Source: Limnoperna fortunei
Taxonomy: Eukaryota; Mollusca; Bivalvia; Mytilida; Modiolidae
DNA length: 64,000 bases
NCBI GenBank assembly: GCA_944474755.1
Contig: OX104117.1
Coordinates: forward strand, 73,446,926 to 73,510,925
Direction of reading: 5' to 3'
Every line of letters starts with the position of its first letter. Within the stretch, counting starts at the first letter, position 1. Positions 16,501 through 25,760 of the stretch are shown one piece after another. The notes below the pieces were generated by a model. It saw nothing but the letters and a program-made list of their open reading frames with translations. It had not been told where the DNA came from and ran no database searches. The translations under genes and the position numbers were made by a program.

Positions 16501-19075
16501 ATAGTTAGTACACACAGTATACCAGTCAGTACACACAGTATACCACAGTCAGAACACACAGAATACCATAGTCAGTACGCTCAGTATACCAGTCAAAACA
16601 CACGGTATACCATAGTAAGTATACACAGTATACCATAGTCAGTACACACAGTATACCATAGTCAGTACACACGGTATGCCATAGTCAGTACACACAGTAT
16701 GCCATAGTCAGTACACACGGTATACCATAGTCAGTACACACAGTATACCATAGTCAGTACGCTCAGTACACCATAGTCAGTACACACGGTATACCATAGT
16801 CAGAACACACAGTATACCAGAGGCAGTACACACAGTATACCATAGTCAGTACACACGGTATACCATAGTCAGAACACACAGTATACCATAGTCAGTACGC
16901 TCAGTATACCATAGTCAGTACACACGGTATACCAGTCAGTACACACAGTATACCATAGTCAGTACACACGGTATATAAGTCAGTACACACGGTATACCAT
17001 AGTCAGTACACACAGTATACCATAGTCAGTACACACAGTATGCCAGTCAGCACACAGTATACCAGTCAGTACACACGGTATACCATAGTCAGTACACGCA
17101 GTATACCATAGTCAGTACACACAGTATACCATAGTCAGTACACACGGTATACCATAGTCAGTACACACAGTATACCATAGTCAGTACACACGGTATACCA
17201 TAGTCAGTACACAGTATACCAGTCAGTACGCTCAGTATACCATAGTCAGTACACACGGTATACCATAGTCAGAACACACAGTATACCAAAGGCAGTACAC
17301 ACAGTATACCATAGTCAGTACACACGGTATACCATAGTCAGAACACACAGTATACCAGTCAGTACACACAGTATACGATAGTCAGTACACACAGTATACC
17401 AGTCTGTACACAGTATACCATAGTACAGACAGCATACCAGTCAGTACACACAGTATACCATAGTCAGGACACACAGTATACCAGTCAGTACACACAGTAT
17501 ACCATAGTCAGTACACACGGTATACCATAGTCAGAACACACAGTATACCATAGTCAGTACACACAGTATACCATAGTACACACAGTATACCATAGTCAGT
17601 ACACACGGTATACCATAGTCATTACACACAGTATACCATAGTCAGTACACACGGTATACCATAGTCAGAACACACAGTATAGCATAGTCAGTACACACAG
17701 TATACCATAGTCAGTACACACAGTATGCCAGTCTGTACACACAGTATACCATAGTCAGTACACACAGTATACCAGTCGGTACACACAGTATACCATAGTT
17801 AGTACACATAGTATATTAGTCAGTACACACAGTATACCATAGTCAGTCCACACAGTATACCATAGTCAGTACACACGGTATACCAGTCAGAACACACAGT
17901 ATACCATAGTCAGTACACACAGTGTACCATAGTCAGTACACACAGTATACCATAGTCAGTACACACGGTATACCATAGTCATTACACACAGTATACCATA
18001 GTCAGTACACACGGTATACCATAGTCAGAACACACAGTATAGCATAGTCAGTACACACGGTATACCATAGTCAGAACACACAGTATACCATAGTCAGTAC
18101 ACACAGTATACCAGTCAGTACACACAGTATACCATATTCAGTACACACGGTATACCAGTCAGTACACACTGTATACCATAGTCAGTACACACAGTATACC
18201 ATAGACAGTACACACAGTATACCATAGTCAGTACACACAGTATACCATAGACAGTACACACGGTATACCAAAGTCAGTACACACGGTATACCAGTCAGTA
18301 CACACAGTACACCATAGTCAGTACACACAGTATACTAGTCAGCACACACGGTATACCATAGTCAGAACACACAGTATACCATAGTCAGTACGCTCAGTAT
18401 ACCATAGTCAGTACACACGGTATACCAGTCAGTACACACAGTATACCATAGTCAGTACACACGGTATATAAGTCAGTACACACGGTATACCATAGTCAGT
18501 ACACACAGTATACCATAGTCAGTACACACAGTATACCAGTCAGCACACAGTATACCAGTCAGTACACACGGTATACCATAGTCAGTACACGCAGTATACC
18601 ATAGTCAGTACACACAGTATACCATAGTCAGTACACACGGTATACCATAGTCAGTACACACAGTATACCATATTCAGTACACACGGTATACCATAGTCAG
18701 TACACAGTATACCAGTCAGTACGCTCAGTATACCATAGTCAGTACACACGGTATACCATAGTCAGAACACACAGTATACCAGAGGCAGTACACACAGTAT
18801 ACCATAGTCAGTACACACGGTATACCATAGTCAGAACACACAGTATACCAGTCAGTACACACAGTATACGATAGTCAGTACACACAGTATACCAGTCTGT
18901 ACACAGTATACCATAGTACAGACAGCATACCAGTCAGTACACACAGTATACCATAGTCAGGACACACATTATACCAGTCAGTACACACAGTATACCATAG
19001 TCAGTACACACGGTATACCATAGTCAGAACACACAGTATACCATAGTCAGTACACACAGTATACCATAGTACACA

Positions 19076-19080
19076 CAGTA
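19076..19080 (+). repeat. Left target-site duplication CAGTA
   Basis: CAGTA lies directly before the 5' LTR and is repeated directly after the 3' LTR (25761-25765). Five bases is the usual duplication size for Ty3/Gypsy integrases. CAGTA is part of the satellite unit, and the same site without an insertion survives at 17583-17587 and 16157-16161. Confidence 0.93.
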
Positions 19081-19273
19081 TGTCACGAGGTGACTTTATA
19101 ATTTAATTATTAAAGAAAATTATGCTGGTCATTCTTTTTAACGTGATGAGTGGTCGTTAGTGCCTCAGATCGCTAGTACGGATCAGGTAGACTCCAGTGT
19201 ATAGGTTGTCCTTAGTTCACATGTGTGACGGTGAGAGGAAACCGGTTTAGTAGATTTTCGCTCACCTGGTCAG

Positions 19274-19281
19274 TATAAAAG
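19274..19281 (+). promoter_or_regulatory. TATA box of the 5' LTR promoter
   Basis: TATAAAAG, followed about 45 bases later by CAATGAGCAG, is the only good TATA box in the LTR. The same motif is at 25284-25291 in the 3' LTR. It would set the U3/R border shortly downstream; the exact transcription start cannot be read from the sequence. Confidence 0.6.
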
Positions 19282-19439
19282 GAACGACCTGCCGATACGA
19301 CAGTCAATGAGCAGAGGAGTGTCCACTGGAAGTCGAGTTTAACATCATAAGTAATTGCTCATTCTTACAAATACCATCGAGTAACCAGTGTAAATGCCAT
19401 CGAGTAACCGGTGTAGTAATTAGTAGTGGTAACCGGTGT

Positions 19440-19576
19440 GTAGTAATCAGTAACAGTAATCAGTGTAGTAGCCGATGTAGTAATCAGTAACAGTAATCAG
19501 TGTAGTAGCCGATGTAGTAATCAGTAACAGTAATCAGTGTAGTAACCGATGTAGTAATCAGTAACAGTAATCAGTA
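19440..19576 (+). repeat. 37-bp tandem repeat inside the 5' LTR
   Basis: Units at 19440-19476, 19477-19513 and 19514-19550 plus a partial unit to about 19576. Each begins GTAGTAATCAGTAACAG and ends TAGCCGAT or TAACCGAT. The matching tract in the 3' LTR (from 25450) has two full units and a partial one. Loss or gain of a unit by template slippage, during reverse transcription or later, explains the difference. Confidence 0.92.
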
Positions 19577-19732
19577 TAGCAACTAGTAAATGGATCCAGG
19601 AGGAAACCGGTGTAATGGTGACAAAGTGGAGAACAGGGTGGAAAAGTAGAACTGTATAAGGTGTTGTTGAGACAATGTCTATAACTTTGTAAATAGTATA
19701 TATTTTGTGTATATATCTATGTTTATTGTTGT

Positions 19733-19738
19733 ATTAAA
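19733..19738 (+). promoter_or_regulatory. Polyadenylation-type signal of the LTR
   Basis: ATTAAA in a TA/GT-rich stretch 49 bases before the LTR end. The copy in the 3' LTR is at 25706-25711 and would serve the genomic transcript. Confidence 0.45.
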
Positions 19739-19790
19739 TTATGTATATATTGAGTGTCCCTTCTTATGCCACTAGCCATCCGTGACAAAG

Positions 19791-19806
19791 TGGTGTCAGA
19801 AGTGGG
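19791..19806 (+). promoter_or_regulatory. Primer binding site, tRNA-Leu type
   Basis: TGGTGTCAGAAGTGGG begins three bases after the LTR end. It is complementary to the 3' end expected of animal leucine tRNAs that finish CCCACTTCTGACA plus CCA. This is where minus-strand DNA synthesis would start. The tRNA match comes from general knowledge of tRNA-Leu 3' ends, not from a search. Confidence 0.85.
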
Positions 19807-20209
19807 ATATTAAAAAAAGGGATAGATAAGAAGGGATGTTAAAAAAAAAGGATAAATATGGAGGGATAAATTGAATTAAAATGTAAGGGATATATAAAGT
19901 AATCATCTTTTTTATAATGATCTGTAGAATTATTCAATTTCTCATGTTATCATAATTCTAAATTGTTTTGTTAAATTTAAATTTATTTTTCAGAAGTAGT
20001 GAAACTCGATTCTAGTGCAGTGTACAAGTAAATTGCCTCGTGTCTCTCGAATATTCTGTGGTCAGTCCCTGCGAAGTTGACTGTAAGTATCGGTAGTCAT
20101 CATATAAATAAAAAACCATCTGGGGTTTACGGTCGATTTGATTGGTCTGTACGTAGCGCTGGGGTACTGGTGATTTAAACATCCGATTGACTAGACTGAC
20201 GAGTTAAAA
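19807..20209 (+). other. Untranslated leader of the retrotransposon
   Basis: About 400 bases between the primer site and the gag-pol start, AT-rich at first, with no ORF. It contains GACTGTAAGTATC near 20079, which resembles a splice donor, but no matching acceptor or downstream spliced gene was identified. Packaging signals are expected here but cannot be recognised by eye. Confidence 0.6.
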
Positions 20210-23200
20210 ATGGAAAAACTGAAAGAATTACAAGAACTGGGTAAAAGTATGGGATATGAGGGTCAGGAGTTAAGAGCTTTTGTTAAAGAGCAACAGAAGA
20301 TTGAGCAAGATCGAGAAGAGAGAGTTGCGCAACGTCAGAAGGAGAAGGATGAGCAAGACCGAGCTGAGAGAGCTGAAAAACGTCAGAGAGAGAAAGAAGA
20401 ACGAGAAGAGAGAGAGAGAGATACTCAACGACAGAAAGAGAAAGAAGATCGAGAAGAAAGAATAGCCCAGAGAGAACATGAGATTGAGTTACAAAAGTTA
20501 AATTTTGCCCAGAGGATGGAAGAGGCAAGTAGACTAACAAATATGCAGTCAGAGAGTTCCCATAGAGTGGTAAGTGAATCTCACGGCAGTGTAAAGGGAA
20601 TTAAAATTCCAGCTTTTGAGGAAGGTAAGGACGAGATGGATAGTTATTTGAGACGATTTGAGAGGTATGCAGTAGCTCAGAATTGGAGACAAGATATTTG
20701 GGCTATTCAATTAAGTGCATTACTCAAGGGTAGAGGATTGGATGTTTATGCACTTATGCCAGTAGATAAAGCAATGGATTATGACACCTTAAAGGAAGCT
20801 TTGTTAAAAAGGTATGATATGACCGAAGATGGATTCAAACGCAAATTCAGGAATTGTAGACCTGAGACAGGTGAGACATTTGCCCAATTTGCTGTTAGAT
20901 TAGAAGGATATTTCCAACGGTGGATTGAGATGTCAAAAATCGATACCACATATAAAGGGTTAGTTGATTTAATATTACGTGATCAATTTGCACATATATG
21001 TTCTCAGGAGTTATCTTTATTTTTAAGAGAAAGATCTCCCGATTCGTTGGTGAATATGGCGACGATAGCTGATCAATTTAGGGAGGCTAGGTACACAAGT
21101 GCAACTAATCTTATAAATAGAGGTAAGCACCCAAACTTCTCCTCCATTAGTAACGCTAATCGGAAACCTATAGAACATAGTATAAGAAAAGAACAGGTGA
21201 TCAACAAACCAAGGGATAAGAATTCGTTCGTAGCTATGAAAGATAGGAGATGTTATAAATGTGGCAAGACTGGTCATATTGCTACAGATTGTACAAGTCA
21301 TAGGGTAAGTACTGTGGTGTCTGATTCCAGAAGGAAAAAACCTCCAGTTTGCGGAGTATGTACTATTCCAAGTGAGTCGATTATTTATTCTGGAAGTTCT
21401 AGTTCTATTTCTTCAAGCACCTCAAGTGCGCATCCGTTCATTTGTCTGATGACTAAGGTGGTGAGTATGCCTATTGTTCCTGGGTATGTCAACAGTAAAC
21501 TTGTAACTGCTTTGCGAGATTCAGGATGTAGCAGTATTGTAGTAAAACGAAGCTTAATAGGGGATGAATTTTTGACAGGTAAGAAACAAGTTTGTATATT
21601 AGCAGATGGATCGACAATTGAAACACCAATAGCAAAAGTAAGTATAGATACACCGTATGTTAAAGGAGAATTCGAAGCAAGCTGTATGGAAAACCCTATT
21701 TATGATTTAATCATTGGTAATGTATGTCATGCACGAGATGCAGCAGATCCAGATCCAAATTGGCAGGAAGTAAGTGCGGTACAAACGAGACAACAAGTAA
21801 CTGATAGTGGTAAACCACTAAGTAAGCTAAAAGTAAAAGATATTATTACCGAAGACATCAGTCCACACGATATCATGAGTGCACAAAAGGACGATGTTTC
21901 GTTAGAGAGGATCAGGAAAGATGCTCAAGCAGGTAGCGTATTTAAACGAGCTAATGCGGAAATTGGCTGGTTCGTTAAGAGAGGTATGGTATATAGAGAG
22001 TTCAAATCTTTGAAGGATACGAGGATGAGCTATACTCAACTAGTTGTTCCGTTATCCTATAGAGATAAAGTGATGAGATTAGCACACGAATCAATTATGT
22101 CAGGGCATATGGGTATCCGTCGTACACTTGACAGAGTACTATCAGCATTTTTTTGGCCAGGCGTCACGGCAGATGTAAAACGTTTTTGCCAATCATGTGA
22201 TATCTGTCAACGAACTATACAAAAAGGTAGAATAAGTAAGGTACCATTACAGTCTATGCCATTAATTGAGGAACCTTTCAAAAGAGTGGTAGTTGATTTG
22301 ATTGGACCTCTTTACCCAGCTACTGAACGGGGTAATAGGTATATTTTGACGCTTGTAGATTATGCGACACGGTATCCCGAAGCTGTAGCTTTAAAGAGTA
22401 TTGAAACTGAAAGAGTAGCTGAAGCTTTGGTTGATATATTTTCCAGGGTGGGGGTTCCCCAAGAAATGTTAACAGATATGGGAAGTCAGTTTACGTCAAC
22501 TCTGATGACGGAAGTTAGTAGACTTATTTCTCTTAGACAGTTGTCTACAACTGCATATCACCCTATGTGTAATGGGCTAGTTGAACGTTTCAACGGCAGT
22601 CTTAAGCAGATGCTAAAACGAATTTGCAGTGAACGTCCAAAGGATTGGGATAGGTATTTGAACCCATTACTTTTTGCATATAGAGAAGTTCCACAAGAAA
22701 GTTTAAGGTTTTCACCGTTTGAACTAGTTTATGGGAGAACAGTAAGGGGACCTATGACAATTTTGAAAGAACTATGGACGAAAGAAATTGAGGATCCAGA
22801 GGTAAAGACTACATATCAGTATGTTATCGATTTGCGAGACAGAATAGAATCTACTTGCGAACTTACGAGACAAAATTTGGTAAGTGCTTCAAAGAAACAA
22901 GCGAGGTATTATAATAAGTCTGCAAAACAGAGAAATATGAAGGTAGGCGATAAAGTTCTCATATTGTTGCCTACAGACAACAATAAACTTTTAATGCAAT
23001 GGAAAGGACCGTACAACATTGTAGAGAAACTCGGTAACGTAGACTACAAAATTGAGCTGAAGGGTAAAGTGAAAACTTTTCATGCCAACTTGTTGAAAAA
23101 ATATGTTGATAGGATAAAGTTGAGTACTGCAGTGGTCAGTGAAGAAACTGAGCAGTTCGAAGAAGCAAATGATCTAGATGAGTTACCGTTTGTAAGTGCA

Positions 23201-24607
23201 GATGAAGGTCCAGATCAGGTGGATGTGAATATAGAATTGTCTGCAAGTCAAATGTGTCAGGTAAGAGAATTGTTAAAGTCATTTTCTGATGTATTTACTG
23301 ATCGACCGGGATGCACGGATATAATGGAGCATGAAATTAAATTGTCCACGGAGACACCGATTCGAATGAAACCGTATCCGATACCATATAGTATGATAGA
23401 TACTATAAATACGGAAGTAAGTAAAATGTTAGATCTAGGGGTAATAGAACCCTCTACTAGTCCTTTCTCATCACCAATTGTAATTGTGAGAAAGAAAGAC
23501 AATACCAACAGGTTTTGTATAGACTTTAGAGCCTTAAATAGTCAAACAGTTTTTGATGCAGAACCAATGCCGAATGCCGAAGACATGTTTGCTAAGTTAG
23601 CAGGGCATAAGTACTTTTCTCGATTAGATTTATCTAGAGGTTATTGGCAGCTCCCTTTATCAGAAGAGTCAAAAGATAAAACTAGTTTTCAGACCCCAAA
23701 GGGTCTATTTCGATTCACACGTATGCCTTTTGGACTTGTTACGGCGCCAGCCTCATTTTCAAGATTAATGCGTAAGTTACTGAAAGATATGGACAATATC
23801 GACAACTTTATTGATGATATCATTATTTTTGCAGTAACATTCGAGCAACATTTGCAGGTATTGCATGAACTACTTGTAAGACTACGTAAGGCAAATCTCA
23901 CAGCTCGACCAAGTAAATGTTCAATTGGGTATACCAGTCTGGAATGTCTAGGACATGTGATCGGAGAGAATAAACTGAAACCACACCCGGACAAGGTAAA
24001 ATCAATGATAGATGCACCAAGACCAGTAACGAAGAAACAGGTAAGGTCATTTTTAGGCTTATTGGGGTTTTATAGGAAATTTATTCCAAATTTTGCTAGT
24101 GTAGCATTGCCTCTAACAGATCTTACTAAGAAGGGTCAACCCAACACCGTTGTTTGGGAAGATATTCATGAAAAATCATTTCAGACATTGAAGCATGCAT
24201 TAATAAAATTTCCTATTCTGAAGTTGCCAGATGTAACGCAACAATTTATTCTTATGACCGATGCGGCAGATAAGGGTATTGGAGCAGTACTGATGCAGGT
24301 TGAAGATGGTATTAAATTACCCGTAGCTTATGCAAGTCGAAAACTCAAGACGAGTGAAATAGCTTATTCGACTATAGAGAAGGAATGTTTAGCTATAGTC
24401 TGGGCTATACAGAAGTACCAGAAACACTTGTATGGTACAGAATTTATTCTGGAAACAGATCATCAACCGTTAATGTATTTGAATAAAGGTAAAATAGCCA
24501 ACGCCAGACTTATGAGGTGGGCTCTGCTTTTGCAACCTTATAGATTTCGTATAGTACCAATAAAAGGTAAGGATAATGTAGTAGCAGATTACTTGAGTAG
24601 AATATAG
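20210..24607 (+). CDS. Gag-Pol polyprotein, Gmr1-like order (Gag-PR-INT-RT-RH)
   Basis: An intact 1465-residue polyprotein provides all functions for retrotransposition. Residues 1-110 are a highly charged K/E/R/Q coiled coil. About 125-295 is the capsid-like Gag region, whose helices (EGYFQRWIE, LRDQFAHICSQEL, ERSPDSL) resemble a SCAN domain. A CCHC knuckle (CYKCGKTGHIATDC) is at 348-361. The protease active site is DSGCS at 437. Integrase follows: zinc-binding H626, H633 and the C660/C663/C666 cluster, then catalytic D696, D756 and E792 (DD35E), and a C-terminal GPY-type module near 930-955. RT comes after it with LDLSRGYWQL and the catalytic box FIDD (1200-1203, phenylalanine where Tyr is usual), then RNase H (about 1345-1465). 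The ATG in TTAAAAATGGAA is the first of the long frame. There is no frameshift between gag and pol, so the Gag:Pol ratio must be set in another way. Confidence 0.95.
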   Translation: MEKLKELQELGKSMGYEGQELRAFVKEQQKIEQDREERVAQRQKEKDEQDRAERAEKRQREKEEREERERDTQRQKEKEDREERIAQREHEIELQKLNFAQRMEEASRLTNMQSESSHRVVSESHGSVKGIKIPAFEEGKDEMDSYLRRFERYAVAQNWRQDIWAIQLSALLKGRGLDVYALMPVDKAMDYDTLKEALLKRYDMTEDGFKRKFRNCRPETGETFAQFAVRLEGYFQRWIEMSKIDTTYKGLVDLILRDQFAHICSQELSLFLRERSPDSLVNMATIADQFREARYTSATNLINRGKHPNFSSISNANRKPIEHSIRKEQVINKPRDKNSFVAMKDRRCYKCGKTGHIATDCTSHRVSTVVSDSRRKKPPVCGVCTIPSESIIYSGSSSSISSSTSSAHPFICLMTKVVSMPIVPGYVNSKLVTALRDSGCSSIVVKRSLIGDEFLTGKKQVCILADGSTIETPIAKVSIDTPYVKGEFEASCMENPIYDLIIGNVCHARDAADPDPNWQEVSAVQTRQQVTDSGKPLSKLKVKDIITEDISPHDIMSAQKDDVSLERIRKDAQAGSVFKRANAEIGWFVKRGMVYREFKSLKDTRMSYTQLVVPLSYRDKVMRLAHESIMSGHMGIRRTLDRVLSAFFWPGVTADVKRFCQSCDICQRTIQKGRISKVPLQSMPLIEEPFKRVVVDLIGPLYPATERGNRYILTLVDYATRYPEAVALKSIETERVAEALVDIFSRVGVPQEMLTDMGSQFTSTLMTEVSRLISLRQLSTTAYHPMCNGLVERFNGSLKQMLKRICSERPKDWDRYLNPLLFAYREVPQESLRFSPFELVYGRTVRGPMTILKELWTKEIEDPEVKTTYQYVIDLRDRIESTCELTRQNLVSASKKQARYYNKSAKQRNMKVGDKVLILLPTDNNKLLMQWKGPYNIVEKLGNVDYKIELKGKVKTFHANLLKKYVDRIKLSTAVVSEETEQFEEANDLDELPFVSADEGPDQVDVNIELSASQMCQVRELLKSFSDVFTDRPGCTDIMEHEIKLSTETPIRMKPYPIPYSMIDTINTEVSKMLDLGVIEPSTSPFSSPIVIVRKKDNTNRFCIDFRALNSQTVFDAEPMPNAEDMFAKLAGHKYFSRLDLSRGYWQLPLSEESKDKTSFQTPKGLFRFTRMPFGLVTAPASFSRLMRKLLKDMDNIDNFIDDIIIFAVTFEQHLQVLHELLVRLRKANLTARPSKCSIGYTSLECLGHVIGENKLKPHPDKVKSMIDAPRPVTKKQVRSFLGLLGFYRKFIPNFASVALPLTDLTKKGQPNTVVWEDIHEKSFQTLKHALIKFPILKLPDVTQQFILMTDAADKGIGAVLMQVEDGIKLPVAYASRKLKTSEIAYSTIEKECLAIVWAIQKYQKHLYGTEFILETDHQPLMYLNKGKIANARLMRWALLLQPYRFRIVPIKGKDNVVADYLSRI

Positions 24608-25077
24608 AGTTCGAAAGTAATTACCGTCGAGAAATATTTAGTCAGTATATATATACCGTAGTTCTAGTATTAGTATTTCATGTGTAATTACTTGTTTGAT
24701 AAGACTGGAGAAAGAGTAAGTATGTCATTATATTAGTTTAGAATGTGTTTTTTTTGGAGATATAATCGGGATGTTGTGGGTAGGTCATGTCGTGCAAACC
24801 TTTGTAAGGTAATAAGTCGCTTCGACCTATTAAAGATCCTTGCACACCTAGTAGGTGAGTATTGTCAGTTGTACACCGTGAGTCAGTTAGTTTTTCTTTG
24901 GATGGACTTGGGTTGCAGCTGGCAACGGTCACGATTGTATCGAGAGATAGGTCAGATAATAGTCTTGAGAGTTGTAAATAATAATTTTGTGAGTTGTAAA
25001 TAGTAATTTTGAGTATGTAAGAAAAAAAAACGTTACGAAAATTGTGTAAACACAATTTCAGTACTTCGTACTTCCTC
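24608..25077 (+). other. Non-coding stretch between pol and the 3' LTR
   Basis: About 470 bases with no recognisable protein. An 86-codon plus-strand frame (24743-25003) and a 105-codon minus-strand frame lie here, but neither shows envelope features such as a signal peptide with a transmembrane anchor, or any known motif. I regard it as 3' untranslated sequence. Confidence 0.65.
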
Positions 25078-25090
25078 GGAAGGGAGGAAA
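25078..25090 (+). promoter_or_regulatory. Polypurine tract
   Basis: GGAAGGGAGGAAA, an unbroken run of 13 purines, directly abuts the TG of the 3' LTR. In LTR retroelements this tract primes plus-strand DNA synthesis. Confidence 0.88.
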
Positions 25091-25760
25091 TGTCACGAGG
25101 TGACTTTATAATTTAATTATTAAAGAAAATTATGCTGGTCATTCTTTTTAACGTGATGAGTGGTCGTCAGTGCCTCAGATCGCTAGTACGGATCAGGTAG
25201 ACTCCAGTGTATAGGTTGTCCTTAGTTCACATGTGTGACGGTGAGAGGAAACCGGTTTAGTAGATTTTCGCTCACCTGGTCAGTATAAAAGGAACGACCT
25301 GCCGATACGACAGTCAATGAGCAGAGGAGTGTCCACTGGAAGTCGAGTTTAACATCATAAGTAATTGCTCATTCTTACAAATACCATCGAGTAACCAGTG
25401 TAAATGCCATCGAGTAACCGGTGTAGTAATTAGTAGTGGTAACCGGTGTGTAGTAATCAGTAACAGTAATCAGTGTAGTAGCCGATGTAGTAATCAGTAA
25501 CAGTAATCAGTGTAGTAGCCGATGTAGTAATCCGTAACAGTAATCAGTATAGCAACTAGTAAATGGATCCAGGAGGAAACCGGTGTAATGGTGACAAAGT
25601 GGAGAACAGGGTGGAAAAGTAGAACTGTATAAGGTGTTGTTGAGACAATGTCTATAACTTTGTAAATAGTATATATTTTGTGTATATATCTATGTTTATT
25701 GTTGTATTAAATTATGTATATATTGAGTGTCCCTTCTTATGCCACTAGCCATCCGTGACA
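25091..25760 (+). repeat. 3' LTR (670 bp)
   Basis: Copy of 19081-19787, shorter by exactly one 37-bp repeat unit and differing by two substitutions that I could find. It ends CGTGACA and is followed directly by CAGTA of the target duplication and by satellite DNA. Confidence 0.95.

Larger units (their letters stand above)
1..19080. repeat. 23-bp satellite array, left part
   Basis: The whole stretch is a tandem array of a 23-bp unit, AGTATACCATAG followed by TCAGTACACAC. Common length variants lose two bases (CCAGTCAG instead of CCATAGTCAG, 21 bp) or four (CCATAGTACACAC, 19 bp). Frequent point variants include ACGCTCAG for ACACACAG, GGTATACC for AGTATACC, and CACTTCACAC or CACTACACAC in the spacer. 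Two sub-domains are visible. About 1-13900 is rich in CACTTCACAC and CACTACACAC variants and carries a landmark block with AATCAGTTTACGATCGT near 1769, 2931, 3909, 9950 and 13030. About 13900-19080 instead carries blocks with CAGAGGCAG, GTATATAAGTC and GTACAGACAGCATACC. No gene or other mobile element was seen here. The 62-85 codon ORFs are a by-product of the repeat. The array continues after the retrotransposon at 25761. I do not recognise the satellite family. Confidence 0.97.
19081..19787 (+). repeat. 5' LTR (707 bp)
   Basis: Direct repeat of 25091-25760. It contains a TATA box (TATAAAAG, 19274-19281), an ATTAAA polyadenylation-type signal (19733-19738) and three full copies plus a partial copy of a 37-bp tandem repeat (19440-19550 and onward). 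The 3' LTR has only two full copies, which accounts exactly for the 37-bp length difference. Outside that I found two substitutions: T at 19158 versus C at 25168, and A versus C in the last partial repeat unit. The first 13 bases after the T (GTCACGAGGTGAC) can form a small hairpin. Confidence 0.95.
19081..25760 (+). mobile_element. Complete Gmr1-like Ty3/Gypsy LTR retrotransposon
   Basis: A 6680-bp element is inserted in the satellite. It has two near-identical LTRs starting TGTCACG and ending CGTGACA (7-bp inverted ends). The 5-bp direct repeat CAGTA lies immediately outside both ends, at 19076-19080 and 25761-25765. Inside are a tRNA-Leu-type primer site, a single gag-pol ORF of 1465 codons and a purine tract just before the 3' LTR. 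Domain order is Gag, protease, integrase, RT, RNase H, the order used by Ty1/Copia, yet the RT and integrase sequences are of Ty3/Gypsy type. This combination, with a SCAN-like Gag region, is the hallmark of the Gmr1 group. The ORF has no lesion and LTR divergence is small, so the copy may be autonomous. Activity is inference. Confidence 0.95.

Noticed and set aside
20270..20540. Minus-strand and alternate frames opposite the Gag coiled coil
   Set aside because: Low-complexity antisense shadows of the GAR/GAG-rich coiled-coil coding sequence.
24738..25055. Possible env-like ORF before the 3' LTR
   Set aside because: Both strands have short frames, but neither has a signal peptide, transmembrane anchor or glycoprotein motif.
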